Shown in pieces: positions 6,795 to 15,564 of a stretch of 29,884 nucleotides of DNA (positions within the stretch are counted from its first letter, which is position 1; each line of letters begins with the position of its first letter). Source of the DNA: Bacteroidales bacterium UBA1392 (GTDB lineage: Bacteria > Bacteroidota > Bacteroidia > Bacteroidales > UBA932); contig DBQO01000018.1 of assembly GCA_002305275.1 (NCBI GenBank), positions 1 through 29,884 on the forward strand, read 5' to 3'. Both the position numbers and the translations under genes were made by a program. The notes beneath the pieces are model-generated. The model ran no database searches and had not been told where the DNA came from. It saw only the letters and a list, made by a program, of their open reading frames with translations.

Positions 6795-7613
6795 ATGAGA
6801 GTTACCGAGCAGGCATCACACTATGCCGATCTGGAAAAAATGCCGACACGTGAGTTGTTGGAAAATATGAACCGCGAGGACCATAAAGTACCTGAAGCAG
6901 TCGCTAAATGCATTCCTACTATTGAAAAATTGGTAGAGGGAATTGTGGAAAGAATCAAAAAGGGAGGCAAGGTCTTTTATCTTGGTGCGGGTACAAGCGG
7001 TCGCCTGGGTATCCTCGATGCCTCTGAAATTCCTCCAACCTATGGAGCTCCCGTTGACCTATTTATTGGTCTGATCGCCGGAGGCGATGCAGCTATACGT
7101 ATAGCGGTGGAAGCGGCAGAAGATAGTTTTGAAGGAGGTTGGAAGGATATGCAGCCCTACGGAGTAACCATAAACGATACGGTAATAGGCATTGCTGCCT
7201 CCGGTACTACTCCCTATGTAATCGGTGCTATCCGTGAAGCCCGTAGCAGGGGTCTTCTGACGGCCTGCATAACCTGCAATCCCGGAGCTCCCGTATCGGA
7301 AGAGGCCGAGATCCCCATAGTGGCTGTCGTGGGGCCGGAGTTTGTGACAGGCAGTACCCGAATGAAAGCAGGTACCGCTCAAAAACTCATCCTAAATATG
7401 ATTTCGACCTCCGTAATGATTCGTTTAGGTCATGTAAAAGGCAATAAGATGGTAGATATGCAGCTCACCAATGCGAAGTTGGTAGATCGCGGTACGAGGA
7501 TGATTATGGATGAGGCGAAGCTGGATGATTACGAGTTTGCACAATCACTTCTTCTTAAACACGGTTCGGTTAGGAAGGCTGTTGATGCCTACCTTGCTAC
7601 AAAACAGGGATAA
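6795..7613 (+). CDS. murQ: N-acetylmuramic acid 6-phosphate etherase
   Basis: A 272-residue SIS-domain lyase that cleaves the D-lactyl ether of MurNAc-6-phosphate, giving GlcNAc-6-phosphate and D-lactate in the cytoplasm. Recognisable motifs: TEQAS at the N-terminus, the sugar-phosphate loop LGAGTSGRLGILDASE (residues 63-78) with the catalytic Glu78, the AVEAAED stretch at 104-110 where the second key glutamate lies, AASGTTPYV, and GSTRMKAGTAQK. It is slightly shorter than E. coli MurQ (298) but all core motifs are present. It follows the kinase by 16 bases and its stop overlaps the recR start (TAATG). E. coli couples MurQ to a MurNAc PTS; here a kinase and a non-PTS symporter take that place. 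Confidence 0.95.
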   Translation: MRVTEQASHYADLEKMPTRELLENMNREDHKVPEAVAKCIPTIEKLVEGIVERIKKGGKVFYLGAGTSGRLGILDASEIPPTYGAPVDLFIGLIAGGDAAIRIAVEAAEDSFEGGWKDMQPYGVTINDTVIGIAASGTTPYVIGAIREARSRGLLTACITCNPGAPVSEEAEIPIVAVVGPEFVTGSTRMKAGTAQKLILNMISTSVMIRLGHVKGNKMVDMQLTNAKLVDRGTRMIMDEAKLDDYEFAQSLLLKHGSVRKAVDAYLATKQG

Positions 7614-8227
7614 TGTATAAGAGCAACTATTCATCCAAGCTCCTGGACGATGCGGTAGAGCAGTTTGCCTCCCTCCCCGGTATAGGTCGCAAGAGTGCCT
7701 TAAGGCTGGCATTGCACCTGCTTAGACAGCCTCTGGAGAATGTTGAACGCTTTTCGGAATCCTTTATCTCCCTCAAAAGTCAGATACGTTACTGTCCGGT
7801 GTGCCGGATGATATCTGACGATGGTGTTTGCCCTTATTGCTCGGATAGCCGTCGCGACCGCTCCATCGTATGCGTGGTGGAGTCGCTTCGTGATGTCATC
7901 AGTATAGAAAACACAGGCTCTTATAACGGTCTTTATCATATTTTGGGAGGTATCATCTCTCCGATGGATGGTGTAGGACCGGGAGACCTGGCGATCGCTC
8001 CACTAATTGAGAGGATCCGTGAACATGACATAAAAGAAGTGGTGCTGGCTCTTAGTACAGGTATGGAGGGTGAGACCACTTCTTTTTATATATACAAACA
8101 GATATCTTCTTTGCCGGTAAAAGTTACCGCCATTGCCCGTGGAGTGGGATTTGGGGACGACCTGGAGTACACGGACGAGCTGACTCTGGGACGTTCCATA
8201 GAGGCCCGGCAGATTTTCAAACCCTAA
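7613..8227 (+). CDS. recR: Recombination mediator RecR
   Basis: A 204-residue RecR that works with RecF/RecO to load RecA at gaps. In order: an N-terminal helix-hairpin-helix (FASLPGIGRKSALRLALHLL), a C4 zinc finger (Cys61, Cys64, Cys73, Cys76), a Toprim domain starting with IVCVVES and including HILGGIISPMDGVGP, and a C-terminal RGVGFGDDLEYTDELTLGRSI tail. Length and all motifs match the family. Its ATG shares one base with the murQ stop, so a DNA-repair gene is translationally coupled to amino-sugar catabolism; this looks like operon packing rather than a shared pathway. Confidence 0.96.
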   Translation: MYKSNYSSKLLDDAVEQFASLPGIGRKSALRLALHLLRQPLENVERFSESFISLKSQIRYCPVCRMISDDGVCPYCSDSRRDRSIVCVVESLRDVISIENTGSYNGLYHILGGIISPMDGVGPGDLAIAPLIERIREHDIKEVVLALSTGMEGETTSFYIYKQISSLPVKVTAIARGVGFGDDLEYTDELTLGRSIEARQIFKP

Positions 8228-8242
8228 TTATTTTGGATTATT

Positions 8243-9766
8243 ATGAGACACGAATTTCCTTTTGCGCTCTTTCTCGTGGCCTTTGCCGCATATACTTTAC
8301 TGTTGTTTATCATCTCCTGGGTGACCGGCAGGAAAGCGGGCTCAAGTTCCTTTTTCTCCGGTGACAGAAGGGCTCCCTGGCCAATTGTGGCCTATGGTAT
8401 GATTGGTGCCTCCATTTCAGGAGTTACATTCATTTCAGTTCCTGGCAATGTCTGGGTGCAGAACTTTTATTACATGCCACTGGTACTGGGTTTTGTAGTG
8501 GGTTTTATTGTAGTAGCGAGGGTTTTGCTTCCCCTTTATTATAAGATGAATCTTACCTCCATATATACCTACCTGGGGGATAGATTTGGTGACAGGTCTC
8601 ATAAGACCGGTACTGTAGTCTTTATGATCTCTCGTGTTCTGGGAGCAGCATTGAGGATTTTTGTTGTAATCGTGGTCTTCTTCACCTTCATTCCTCGTAG
8701 CATGGTGGATGCAACTTCACCTCTGACGGTATTCATTCTCATAGCTGCCATTTTCCTGATCCTTCTCTATTTTTACACTTTTAAGGGTGGCGTAAAGACC
8801 ATTATCTGGACCGATGTGTTGCAGACTACATTTATGTTGATTGCAGTCGGCATGACAATTTATTACATAGGCAAAAATATGGGTTTGACTTTCGGCCAGT
8901 TGTTCTCAAATTTGAGTGGTACCATCAATACCAATGCCGGTACGGTAGGTTACGGCAGGCCTTTCATATCCTGGTTTGACTGGGACTGGAGTCACGGAAC
9001 GAATGCCGTAAAACAGTTCATATCCGGTATTTTTGTGACAATTGCAATGACAGGTCTGGATCAGGCTATGATGCAGAAAAATCTTGCTTGCAAGGATATC
9101 AAGGCAGCACAAAAGAATATGTACACAACATCCATCACAATTGCCGTAGTAAACTACTTCTTCGTGCTCATGGGTGCCCTGCTCTGTGTTTATGCCCAGC
9201 ATCTGGGAGGTTTTGAGGCAATTGGAATCAGCAAAACGGACGAACTTTTTCCGGTAATTGCGAGTCAGTATTTTGGTATAGGAGCCGGTGTGTTTTTTCT
9301 TATCGGTCTGATCTCCGCATCCTACCCTAGTGCGGGAGCGGCTATGACATCACTAACAACCTCTTTTTGCGTAGATATTCTCAAATTTAACACCCGAACC
9401 GACCTTTCGGAGTCAAGAAAGGAGAAGGTACGCAAATTGGTACACGCGGGGGTGGGATTTGTCTTCCTTGTAATCATAGTCGTGCTCTATCTTGTAAGCA
9501 ACGATGCCGTCATCAATCTTCTTTACAAACTTGCATCATATACTTACGGTCCTCTTTTGGGTCTCTTTTTCTTCGGTATTCTTACCAAATATAAGGTTCG
9601 TGACCGTGCAGTACCCTGGATTGCAATTGCGGCTCCTGTGATATGCTTTATAGTCAATACTTTGGGAAAGAAGTTCTTAGGATTTGATCTGGGCTTTACG
9701 CTTCTGATTGTCAATGGTCTGCTTACTTTCTTCGGAATGTGGCTTTTCAGAGTTAAAACAAGATAA
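8243..9766 (+). CDS. Sodium:solute symporter (SSS family), candidate MurNAc transporter
   Basis: A 507-residue inner-membrane transporter with about 13 hydrophobic segments and the sodium:solute symporter layout: SWVTGRKAGSSSFFSGDRR after the first segment, a MIGASISGVTFISVPGNVW motif in the second, and YTFKGGVKTIIWTDVLQT in the middle. SSS proteins use the sodium gradient to import sugars, sialic acid, amino acids and similar solutes. The gene lies 15 bases after recR, in the unit with the BadF-type kinase and MurQ. In Tannerella a MurNAc kinase, MurQ and a dedicated inner-membrane transporter (MurT) form such a salvage cluster, so MurNAc or anhydro-MurNAc uptake is the leading guess; sialic acid or another amino sugar is possible. 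Family is secure, substrate is inference. Confidence 0.88.
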   Translation: MRHEFPFALFLVAFAAYTLLLFIISWVTGRKAGSSSFFSGDRRAPWPIVAYGMIGASISGVTFISVPGNVWVQNFYYMPLVLGFVVGFIVVARVLLPLYYKMNLTSIYTYLGDRFGDRSHKTGTVVFMISRVLGAALRIFVVIVVFFTFIPRSMVDATSPLTVFILIAAIFLILLYFYTFKGGVKTIIWTDVLQTTFMLIAVGMTIYYIGKNMGLTFGQLFSNLSGTINTNAGTVGYGRPFISWFDWDWSHGTNAVKQFISGIFVTIAMTGLDQAMMQKNLACKDIKAAQKNMYTTSITIAVVNYFFVLMGALLCVYAQHLGGFEAIGISKTDELFPVIASQYFGIGAGVFFLIGLISASYPSAGAAMTSLTTSFCVDILKFNTRTDLSESRKEKVRKLVHAGVGFVFLVIIVVLYLVSNDAVINLLYKLASYTYGPLLGLFFFGILTKYKVRDRAVPWIAIAAPVICFIVNTLGKKFLGFDLGFTLLIVNGLLTFFGMWLFRVKTR

Positions 9767-9772
9767 TTTTAT

Positions 9773-9780
9773 TATATTTG
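9773..9780 (+). promoter_or_regulatory. Putative -7 box directly before mqnA
   Basis: TATATTTG is a full TAnnTTTG match four bases before the ATG at 9785. No good -33 box is present at 19-22 bases. If used, the mRNA would start at or very near the start codon. Read-through from the symporter gene, 18 bases upstream, is the alternative. Confidence 0.35.
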
Positions 9781-9784
9781 TAAG

Positions 9785-10546
9785 ATGGTCAGAATCTCAG
9801 CAATAAAATATCTCAATACAATTCCCTTCATCTATGGTCTGGAAAGTTCTCCCATCATGGATGAGATTGTAATGGATTTCTGCTCCCCCGCAGAGTCGGC
9901 TGAAAATCTGATTCATGATCGTAGTGACGTAGGCATTGTCCCAGTAGCGATAATCCCTTCGCTTCCTGATCCGCACGTCATCTCTGATTACTGTATAGGT
10001 GCCACGGATAATGTTGCAAGCGTACTGCTCTGTTCGGGTCTTCCTTTAAATGAGATAAGTCACATCAAGATGGATGGAGACTCCCGTACGTCACAACTTT
10101 TGACCAAGGTGCTTTGTCGCGATTACTGGAAAATATTTCCTGAATTTGTCCCGTTCAACTACGAATTGGAAGGAATAGATCCTGCCGGGAGTTATCTTTT
10201 GATAGGAGACAAAGCTCTGATTGAAGCAGAGCGTTTCAAATATACCTACGATCTTGCCCGTGAATGGATTGACTTCACCGGTAAACCATTCGTATTTGCC
10301 TGCTGGACGGCAAACAAGCCTCTTGGAGTGGAGTTTGTAAAAAAATTCAATGAGGCACTCCGTTATGGGATTGAAAATATCAGAGGTGCCATAAAAAAAC
10401 ATTGTTATCAGTTTCCTGAAGAGTACGCTGAAACCTATCTCAAGTCAAACATTTCGTTTGTACTTGATAGCGACAAGCGTGCCGGCCTTACTGAGTTTTG
10501 GAGGGTCGCTTTGGAGAAACTGAACCCCCGAGTCCATTGGTTATAG
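9785..10546 (+). CDS. mqnA: Chorismate dehydratase (futalosine menaquinone pathway)
   Basis: A 253-residue MqnA-family protein with a periplasmic-binding-protein fold but no signal peptide; it removes water from chorismate to give 3-[(1-carboxyvinyl)oxy]benzoate, the first step of the futalosine route to menaquinone. The N-terminus VRISAIKYLNTIPFIYGL is the family signature, followed by SPAESAENLIHDRSDVGIVPV and, near the middle, LIGDKALIEA. Length is close to the family norm. MqnC, a later enzyme of the same route, lies about 5 kb downstream, which reinforces the call over the closely related MqnD. The start is fixed by the conserved first residues. Confidence 0.92.
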   Translation: MVRISAIKYLNTIPFIYGLESSPIMDEIVMDFCSPAESAENLIHDRSDVGIVPVAIIPSLPDPHVISDYCIGATDNVASVLLCSGLPLNEISHIKMDGDSRTSQLLTKVLCRDYWKIFPEFVPFNYELEGIDPAGSYLLIGDKALIEAERFKYTYDLAREWIDFTGKPFVFACWTANKPLGVEFVKKFNEALRYGIENIRGAIKKHCYQFPEEYAETYLKSNISFVLDSDKRAGLTEFWRVALEKLNPRVHWL

Positions 10547-10591
10547 CCCCGTTTTGTTCACGGAAAATCCACCAGCCAAAAACTTGAGACA

Positions 10592-11539
10592 ATGATTGGA
10601 ATTTTTTACAAATCAAATGACCAGATAGCAACATCTGATAATACGGAAATCTTAAAGAGTATCCTCCAAAAAGATGTTCTCTGGATCGATCTTTTTGACC
10701 CATCCGGTGAGGAAAAACGTTCTGTGGAGCATTTTCTAAACACCAACCTGCAGAGCCGGGCGCAGGCGGAAGAGATTGAGAGTTCATCCCGCTATTCCGA
10801 GACTCAGGATAATATATTCATCAATACCGACTTTCTGATTCCGGGCCCTGAGAACTACAATATGGAGTCTGTGTCGTTCATCTTAACGGGTGATACCATC
10901 ACCTCCATACGTCAGGTCCCTTTACGAAGTTTTACTGATATCCAGAGGCGGATAATGGCCAACCCTCGCATTTACCCTACGGGTTACCACATTTTGATAG
11001 GTATACTTGAAAACAGGATAGACCTCGATGCAGATATGATTGAGCTGATGTCGAAAGAGATTGCGCAGTATAGCAAAAGGGTGAGTCTGGGTGAAGATGT
11101 TGGGGAAGAATTCCTTTTGGATATTAACCAGTTGCAGGAAAATAACATGATGGTACGTGAGAATATCGTGGATAAACAGCGTATGCTCTCCAGTATTCTT
11201 AAAAGCGAAAAATCCCCCGATGGCATAACCAACAAACTGAATATTCTTCTTAAAGACGTCTCTTCGCTGATCAATCATACCAACTTCAGTTTTGAACGTC
11301 TCGAATATCTGCAAAATACCGTACTAGGTCTCATCAACCTTGAGCAGAACAAAATCATGAAAATTTTTACTTTGGTGTCGTTACTGCTTATGCCTCCTAC
11401 TCTTATAGCGAGCATTTATGGTATGAATATCAAATTGCCGTTAATAGGCGGTCTTTGGGATATTTTACTTCTGGGAGGCCTGATGCTGACCGTGGTTTTT
11501 GTAGTACTCTTCATTTTCCGCCGCAGGCGGATGCTCTGA
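10592..11539 (+). CDS. corA: CorA-family magnesium transporter
   Basis: A 315-residue CorA-type divalent cation channel. It has the long acidic cytoplasmic domain rich in helices, then two C-terminal membrane segments. The first ends in the diagnostic Gly-Met-Asn motif (YGMN, GMN at 277-279), followed by a short loop and a last segment ending in FRRRRML, whose basic tail sits in the cytoplasm as in the family. Magnesium is the usual substrate; some relatives carry cobalt, nickel or zinc. It is 45 bases downstream of mqnA and 12 upstream of the GH5 gene, so it may share their transcript. Confidence 0.93.
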   Translation: MIGIFYKSNDQIATSDNTEILKSILQKDVLWIDLFDPSGEEKRSVEHFLNTNLQSRAQAEEIESSSRYSETQDNIFINTDFLIPGPENYNMESVSFILTGDTITSIRQVPLRSFTDIQRRIMANPRIYPTGYHILIGILENRIDLDADMIELMSKEIAQYSKRVSLGEDVGEEFLLDINQLQENNMMVRENIVDKQRMLSSILKSEKSPDGITNKLNILLKDVSSLINHTNFSFERLEYLQNTVLGLINLEQNKIMKIFTLVSLLLMPPTLIASIYGMNIKLPLIGGLWDILLLGGLMLTVVFVVLFIFRRRRML

Positions 11540-11551
11540 GAGGGTTAGTCT

Positions 11552-12880
11552 ATGAGACCCCAACTCCATATTTCGCGCACAGCGGTAACCATAATGGTTT
11601 CATTGCTGATGCTAACTTTTTTAGGATGTAATTCCCCGGATACCCGAAGTGCCTACTGGCATGTACGTGACGGGCAGATATATCCTCCTGCTTCCATTGG
11701 TTCTGAGCCATATTACTTCATAGGAGCCAACTTCTGGTATGGAGTTATACTCGCTTCGGAAGGTGAGGGTGGTGACAGGGAGCGACTACACCGTGAATTG
11801 GATGCTCTCCAAGCTATTGGGGTGAATAATCTCCGGATATTGGTAGGCGCCGACGGCCCCGCCGGGACCCACTCCAAGGTGGAACCTACGCTGCAGAAGG
11901 CTCCGGGGGAGTATGATGAGAATTTACTCCGTGGATTGGACTATCTGATGGTGGAACTTGGTAGACGCAATATGTCAGCAGTGCTCTATCTCAACAATGC
12001 ATGGGAGTGGAGCGGAGGCTTCGGACAGTACCTGATGTGGGCGGGCGAACCTCCCTATCCGATCCCGTTGATTGATGGGGGAAATGCCTATATGGAATAT
12101 ATGGTTCGCTTCCAGCGAAACGAAGAGGCAAAAGCTCTCTTCAGAGAGTATGTTAAGGATATAGTTTCACGTACCAATACCATCACCGGCCGCCCCTACA
12201 GTGAGGATCCTGCAATATTCTCATGGCAGATATGCAATGAACCGCGTCCCTTCTCCTCAGGCGAGAATGACAATCGTTCTCTCTTTGCCGAGTGGATCAA
12301 GGAGACTGCACAATTGATCAGGAGTATTGACCCCAATCACATGATTTCAACCGGCAGTGAGGGTAAATATGGTTGTGAAAGCGATATGGCTCTTGTAGAG
12401 CTGATTCATTCATATCCCGAGATCGACTATGTCAACATCCATATCTGGCCAACCAATTGGGGGTGGTCCAGTCGTATAAATCCTACAGAAGAGGATTTGG
12501 AGCGTTCCATCTCCAAATCACAAGAGTACGTTGATGAGCATCTGCCGATAGCATTGCGTCTTGGTAAGCCAATCATCATAGAGGAATTTGGTTATCCAAG
12601 GGATGGTTACAGCTTCTCAAAGGAGAGTACTACCGAGCATCGTGATGCCTATTATGAGTTCATTTTTGGACAGGTAGAACAATCACGTCTTTCGGGTGGA
12701 GTCATCGCAGGCTGCAATTTCTGGGGTTGGGGAGGCTTTGCAGAACCCTCACCGGATAGAGATTATTGGCAGAAAGGAGACCCCTATACGGCAGACCCCG
12801 CGCAGGAGCCGCAGGGTCTGTTTTCGCTATTCCACGGTGATTCCACGGTGGAAATCATCCGTAAATACTCTACAATTTAA
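11552..12880 (+). CDS. Secreted GH5-family glycanase (mannanase-like lipoprotein)
   Basis: A 442-residue clan A glycoside hydrolase. The N-terminus has a signal peptide ending in FLGC (Cys26), which suggests a lipoprotein in the periplasm or on the cell surface; Phe at -3 makes the lipobox slightly atypical. The catalytic acid/base is Glu230 in WQICNEPR and the nucleophile Glu345 in IIIEEFGYPR; HIWPTNWG lies between them. The overall pattern resembles the GH5_7 beta-mannanases (FIGANFWYG start, NNLRILVGADG), so beta-mannan is the likely substrate. It is not next to other mannan genes, susC/D or a regulator. Its 3' end overlaps the convergent glnS gene by 11 bases. GH5 is secure, mannan specificity moderate. 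Confidence 0.87.
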   Translation: MRPQLHISRTAVTIMVSLLMLTFLGCNSPDTRSAYWHVRDGQIYPPASIGSEPYYFIGANFWYGVILASEGEGGDRERLHRELDALQAIGVNNLRILVGADGPAGTHSKVEPTLQKAPGEYDENLLRGLDYLMVELGRRNMSAVLYLNNAWEWSGGFGQYLMWAGEPPYPIPLIDGGNAYMEYMVRFQRNEEAKALFREYVKDIVSRTNTITGRPYSEDPAIFSWQICNEPRPFSSGENDNRSLFAEWIKETAQLIRSIDPNHMISTGSEGKYGCESDMALVELIHSYPEIDYVNIHIWPTNWGWSSRINPTEEDLERSISKSQEYVDEHLPIALRLGKPIIIEEFGYPRDGYSFSKESTTEHRDAYYEFIFGQVEQSRLSGGVIAGCNFWGWGGFAEPSPDRDYWQKGDPYTADPAQEPQGLFSLFHGDSTVEIIRKYSTI

Positions 12881-14528
12881 AGGAGTCCTTGAGGCCGGTG
12901 GCTTTGTTGTAGCCCCCGTTTACGGGATCTTTGATAAAGTATCCCATACGTTCAAACTGGACTGCCATACCTGAGTCATCTTTAAGAAGGTCAGGTTCGG
13001 CAAATGCCTCTTTTACTATCAAAGAGTCGGGGTTGATGTAATCTCTGTAGTCCTTCCCTTCGGGAATGGACCCCATCTGCTCTTCGGTGAAAAGTTTGTC
13101 GAAAAGGTTGACCGTAATCTTTTCCGAATGGGTAACCGAAGCCCAGTGGATTGTCCCCTTAACGGAGCGCCATGGAGCTGCCCCCGGTTTGCTGGCAGGG
13201 TCGTAGGTGCAATGAATTTCAACTACTTCTCCGGCTTCGTTTTTAATGTAGTCCACACATTTTACGATATAGGAATACTTGAGGCGTACCTCACCGTCAG
13301 GTTTTAGGCGGTGGTACTTCTTTGGAGCCTCCTCCATAAAGTCTTCGCTTTCGATATACAATTCTTTCGTGAATGCTACCCTGCGTTTGGGACCGTCAGG
13401 ATATTCCGGATTCAAGGGAGCTTCAAAATATTCCACTTTGCCTTCATCCCAATTGTCAATAACCAGTTTGATGGGGTTGATCACTGCCATATAGCGGTTG
13501 GAACGGCGATTGAGGTCATCCCTGAGGCACCACTCGAGAAGTGACAGATCTATGACGTTGTCACGTTTTGCTACCCCAACTTTATCAGCAAATAGACGGA
13601 TGCTCTCAGGAGTGTAGCCTCTTCTACGGAGGCCGCATATTGTTGGCATGCGGGGGTCATCCCAACCCTCCACAATGTTGTTGCGAACCAGTTCGAGAAG
13701 TCTTCGCTTGCTCATTACGGTATAGGTGAGATTGAGGCGGGCAAATTCGTACTGGCGGGAAGGGAAAATCTCCAAGTTCTCGATAAACCAGTCGTAGAGA
13801 GGTCTGTGTACGTCAAATTCCAGAGTGCAAATGGAATGGGTTATTCTTTCTATGGAGTCACATTGACCATGTGCATAGTCATACATGGGATAGATGCACC
13901 ACTGGTCTCCGGTGCGGTGATGTGATGCATGTATTATACGGTACATCAAAGGATCGCGCATAAGCATGTTTGGATGTGACATGTCAATTTTTGCACGAAG
14001 GACCTTGTCTCCTTCGGCATATTTGCCCTCCCTCATTTCTTGGAAAAGCCGGATGTTTTCCTCTACGGAGCGGTTGCGCCATGGGCTATCCACTCCAGGG
14101 GTACTGATTGTACCGCGGGTTGTGCGAATTTCTTCCTGTGTCTGGTCATCAACATAAGCGAGACCTTTTTTGATCAGGAGGATTGCCCATTGATAGAGTT
14201 GTTCGAAATAATCGGAAGCATAAAACTCGTTTGCCCATTCAAAACCAAGCCATTTGATATCCTCCTTTATGGAATCAACATACTCCACATCCTCCTTTAC
14301 AGGGTTGGTATCGTCAAAACGGAGGTTTGTGCGTCCACCATATTTTAGAGCCAGTCCGAAGTTGAGGCATATGCTCTTGGCATGGCCAATATGAAGGTAT
14401 CCGTTGGGTTCAGGCGGGAAGCGGGTAATAATTGATTTATGTTTACCGCTGGCCAGGTCAGCTTCGATGATCTCTTCAATAAAATTCAGGTTGCGCTCGG
14501 GCGCCTCATTTTTAACAATTTCTTCCAT
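12870..14528 (-). CDS. glnS: Glutaminyl-tRNA synthetase
   Basis: A 552-residue class I synthetase that charges tRNA-Gln directly. The HIGH signature is at 46-49 (PPEPNGYLHIGH) and the KMSKS equivalent is VMSKRR at 271-276. FDDTNPVKEDVEYVDSI and WGxxDPR-like GWDDPRMPTICGLRRRGYTP are typical of GlnRS and not of bacterial GluRS. The C-terminal anticodon-binding beta barrels follow (KRRVAFTKELYIE and RSVKGTIHWAS). Length matches bacterial GlnRS. It has its own promoter-like box 44 bases upstream, divergent from yicC, and its end overlaps the GH5 gene. Secure. Confidence 0.97.
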   Translation of the reverse strand: MEEIVKNEAPERNLNFIEEIIEADLASGKHKSIITRFPPEPNGYLHIGHAKSICLNFGLALKYGGRTNLRFDDTNPVKEDVEYVDSIKEDIKWLGFEWANEFYASDYFEQLYQWAILLIKKGLAYVDDQTQEEIRTTRGTISTPGVDSPWRNRSVEENIRLFQEMREGKYAEGDKVLRAKIDMSHPNMLMRDPLMYRIIHASHHRTGDQWCIYPMYDYAHGQCDSIERITHSICTLEFDVHRPLYDWFIENLEIFPSRQYEFARLNLTYTVMSKRRLLELVRNNIVEGWDDPRMPTICGLRRRGYTPESIRLFADKVGVAKRDNVIDLSLLEWCLRDDLNRRSNRYMAVINPIKLVIDNWDEGKVEYFEAPLNPEYPDGPKRRVAFTKELYIESEDFMEEAPKKYHRLKPDGEVRLKYSYIVKCVDYIKNEAGEVVEIHCTYDPASKPGAAPWRSVKGTIHWASVTHSEKITVNLFDKLFTEEQMGSIPEGKDYRDYINPDSLIVKEAFAEPDLLKDDSGMAVQFERMGYFIKDPVNGGYNKATGLKDSFKL

Positions 14529-14568
14529 AGTGCCAATAAATATAGGGACGGTTGTCCTGTTAACCGAC

Positions 14569-14599
14569 TTGCAAAAATAAGAAAAAAACGCTTACTTTG
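14569..14599 (+). promoter_or_regulatory. Putative yicC promoter
   Basis: TTG (14569-14571), a 20-base spacer, then TTACTTTG (14592-14599), one base off TAnnTTTG. This would give a leader of about 19 bases to the ATG at 14623. It overlaps the divergent glnS box, so the two promoters may compete for polymerase. Confidence 0.45.
14572..14579 (-). promoter_or_regulatory. Putative glnS -7 box
   Basis: On the minus strand this is TATTTTTG, a full match to TAnnTTTG, 43 bases before the glnS start. The -33 region has only a T-run. Its bases are shared with the spacer of the divergent yicC promoter. Confidence 0.45.
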
Positions 14600-14622
14600 A
14601 TATATTTTACACCACTTGTAGT

Positions 14623-15498
14623 ATGACACGTTCAATGACAGGTTACGGCAAGGCGGAATGCCTGATATCAGAAGACAAATATTTGATCGAAATCCGCTCC
14701 CTAAATGGCAAGAATGCCGACATCACCCTGAAAACGCAGATAATACCTCGCGAGAAGGAGATTTCGGTGCGTAATTATCTCATACAGCGTCTCAACCGTG
14801 GCAACATAGATCTGTTTGTCAGTGTGGAGCAAAGTGGGGAGAATGCAGCCCGGTATATAAACGGCCAAATACTTTTGGGTTATTACAATCAATTATGTTC
14901 GATACTCGATGACAGCCCTATGGCAGATCTCGATAGGGAGGATTTGCTGCCGGCACTTCTAAAGATGCCGGATGTAGTGGAGTCCAAAGCCACGGAACTT
15001 GCGGAAGAGGATTGGGAAGAGCTTTTCAAGGCAATATGTGAGGCTGCCGATGCTCTTGATAATTTTCGCCTTAGGGAAGGGGAGGTATTGCGCGAAGATG
15101 TGCTCTCAAGAGTCTCCATTATTGAAGAGTGTTTGGATGAGGTCGAACAGTTTGAACAGGAGAGGATAGAGGCTATAAGGCAGCGCCTCCTCAGTCGTAT
15201 TGAGGAAATATCGCTGCAACCTGATCAGGAGCGCCTGGAGCAGGAGATGGTCTTTTATATTGAAAAACTCGATATCAATGAGGAAAAGGTACGCCTCCGC
15301 CAGCATTGCAACTTTTTTAGGGCTACTCTAAAGGATGAGGAGTATCCCGGGCGCAAACTGGGATTCATCGCTCAGGAGATGGGACGCGAGATCAATACCA
15401 TAGGCTCAAAGGCCAATCATGCCGGGATACAGAAGATTGTGGTGAAGATGAAAGATGAATTGGAAAAGATCAAAGAGCAGTCGCTTAATATTCTTTAA
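14623..15498 (+). CDS. YicC/YloC-family endoribonuclease
   Basis: A 291-residue protein with the two expected domains: YicC-like N-terminal (MTRSMTGYGKAE, then EIRSLNGKNADI) and DUF1732 at the C-terminus (EKVRLRQHCNFFR, GRKLGFIAQEMGREINTIGSKA, ending EKIKEQSLNIL). The family forms hexamers and has been shown to cut RNA in E. coli and Bacillus, with a suggested role in small-RNA turnover. In many genomes it precedes gmk; here it is followed, after 66 AT-rich bases, by mqnC. Family call is secure; its targets here are unknown. Confidence 0.95.
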   Translation: MTRSMTGYGKAECLISEDKYLIEIRSLNGKNADITLKTQIIPREKEISVRNYLIQRLNRGNIDLFVSVEQSGENAARYINGQILLGYYNQLCSILDDSPMADLDREDLLPALLKMPDVVESKATELAEEDWEELFKAICEAADALDNFRLREGEVLREDVLSRVSIIEECLDEVEQFEQERIEAIRQRLLSRIEEISLQPDQERLEQEMVFYIEKLDINEEKVRLRQHCNFFRATLKDEEYPGRKLGFIAQEMGREINTIGSKANHAGIQKIVVKMKDELEKIKEQSLNIL

Positions 15499-15564
15499 AC
15501 TATTTTAAATATCATATTTTATAAAAAAACAACTGTTGTCATTATTTATAGCTACTTATTTACA

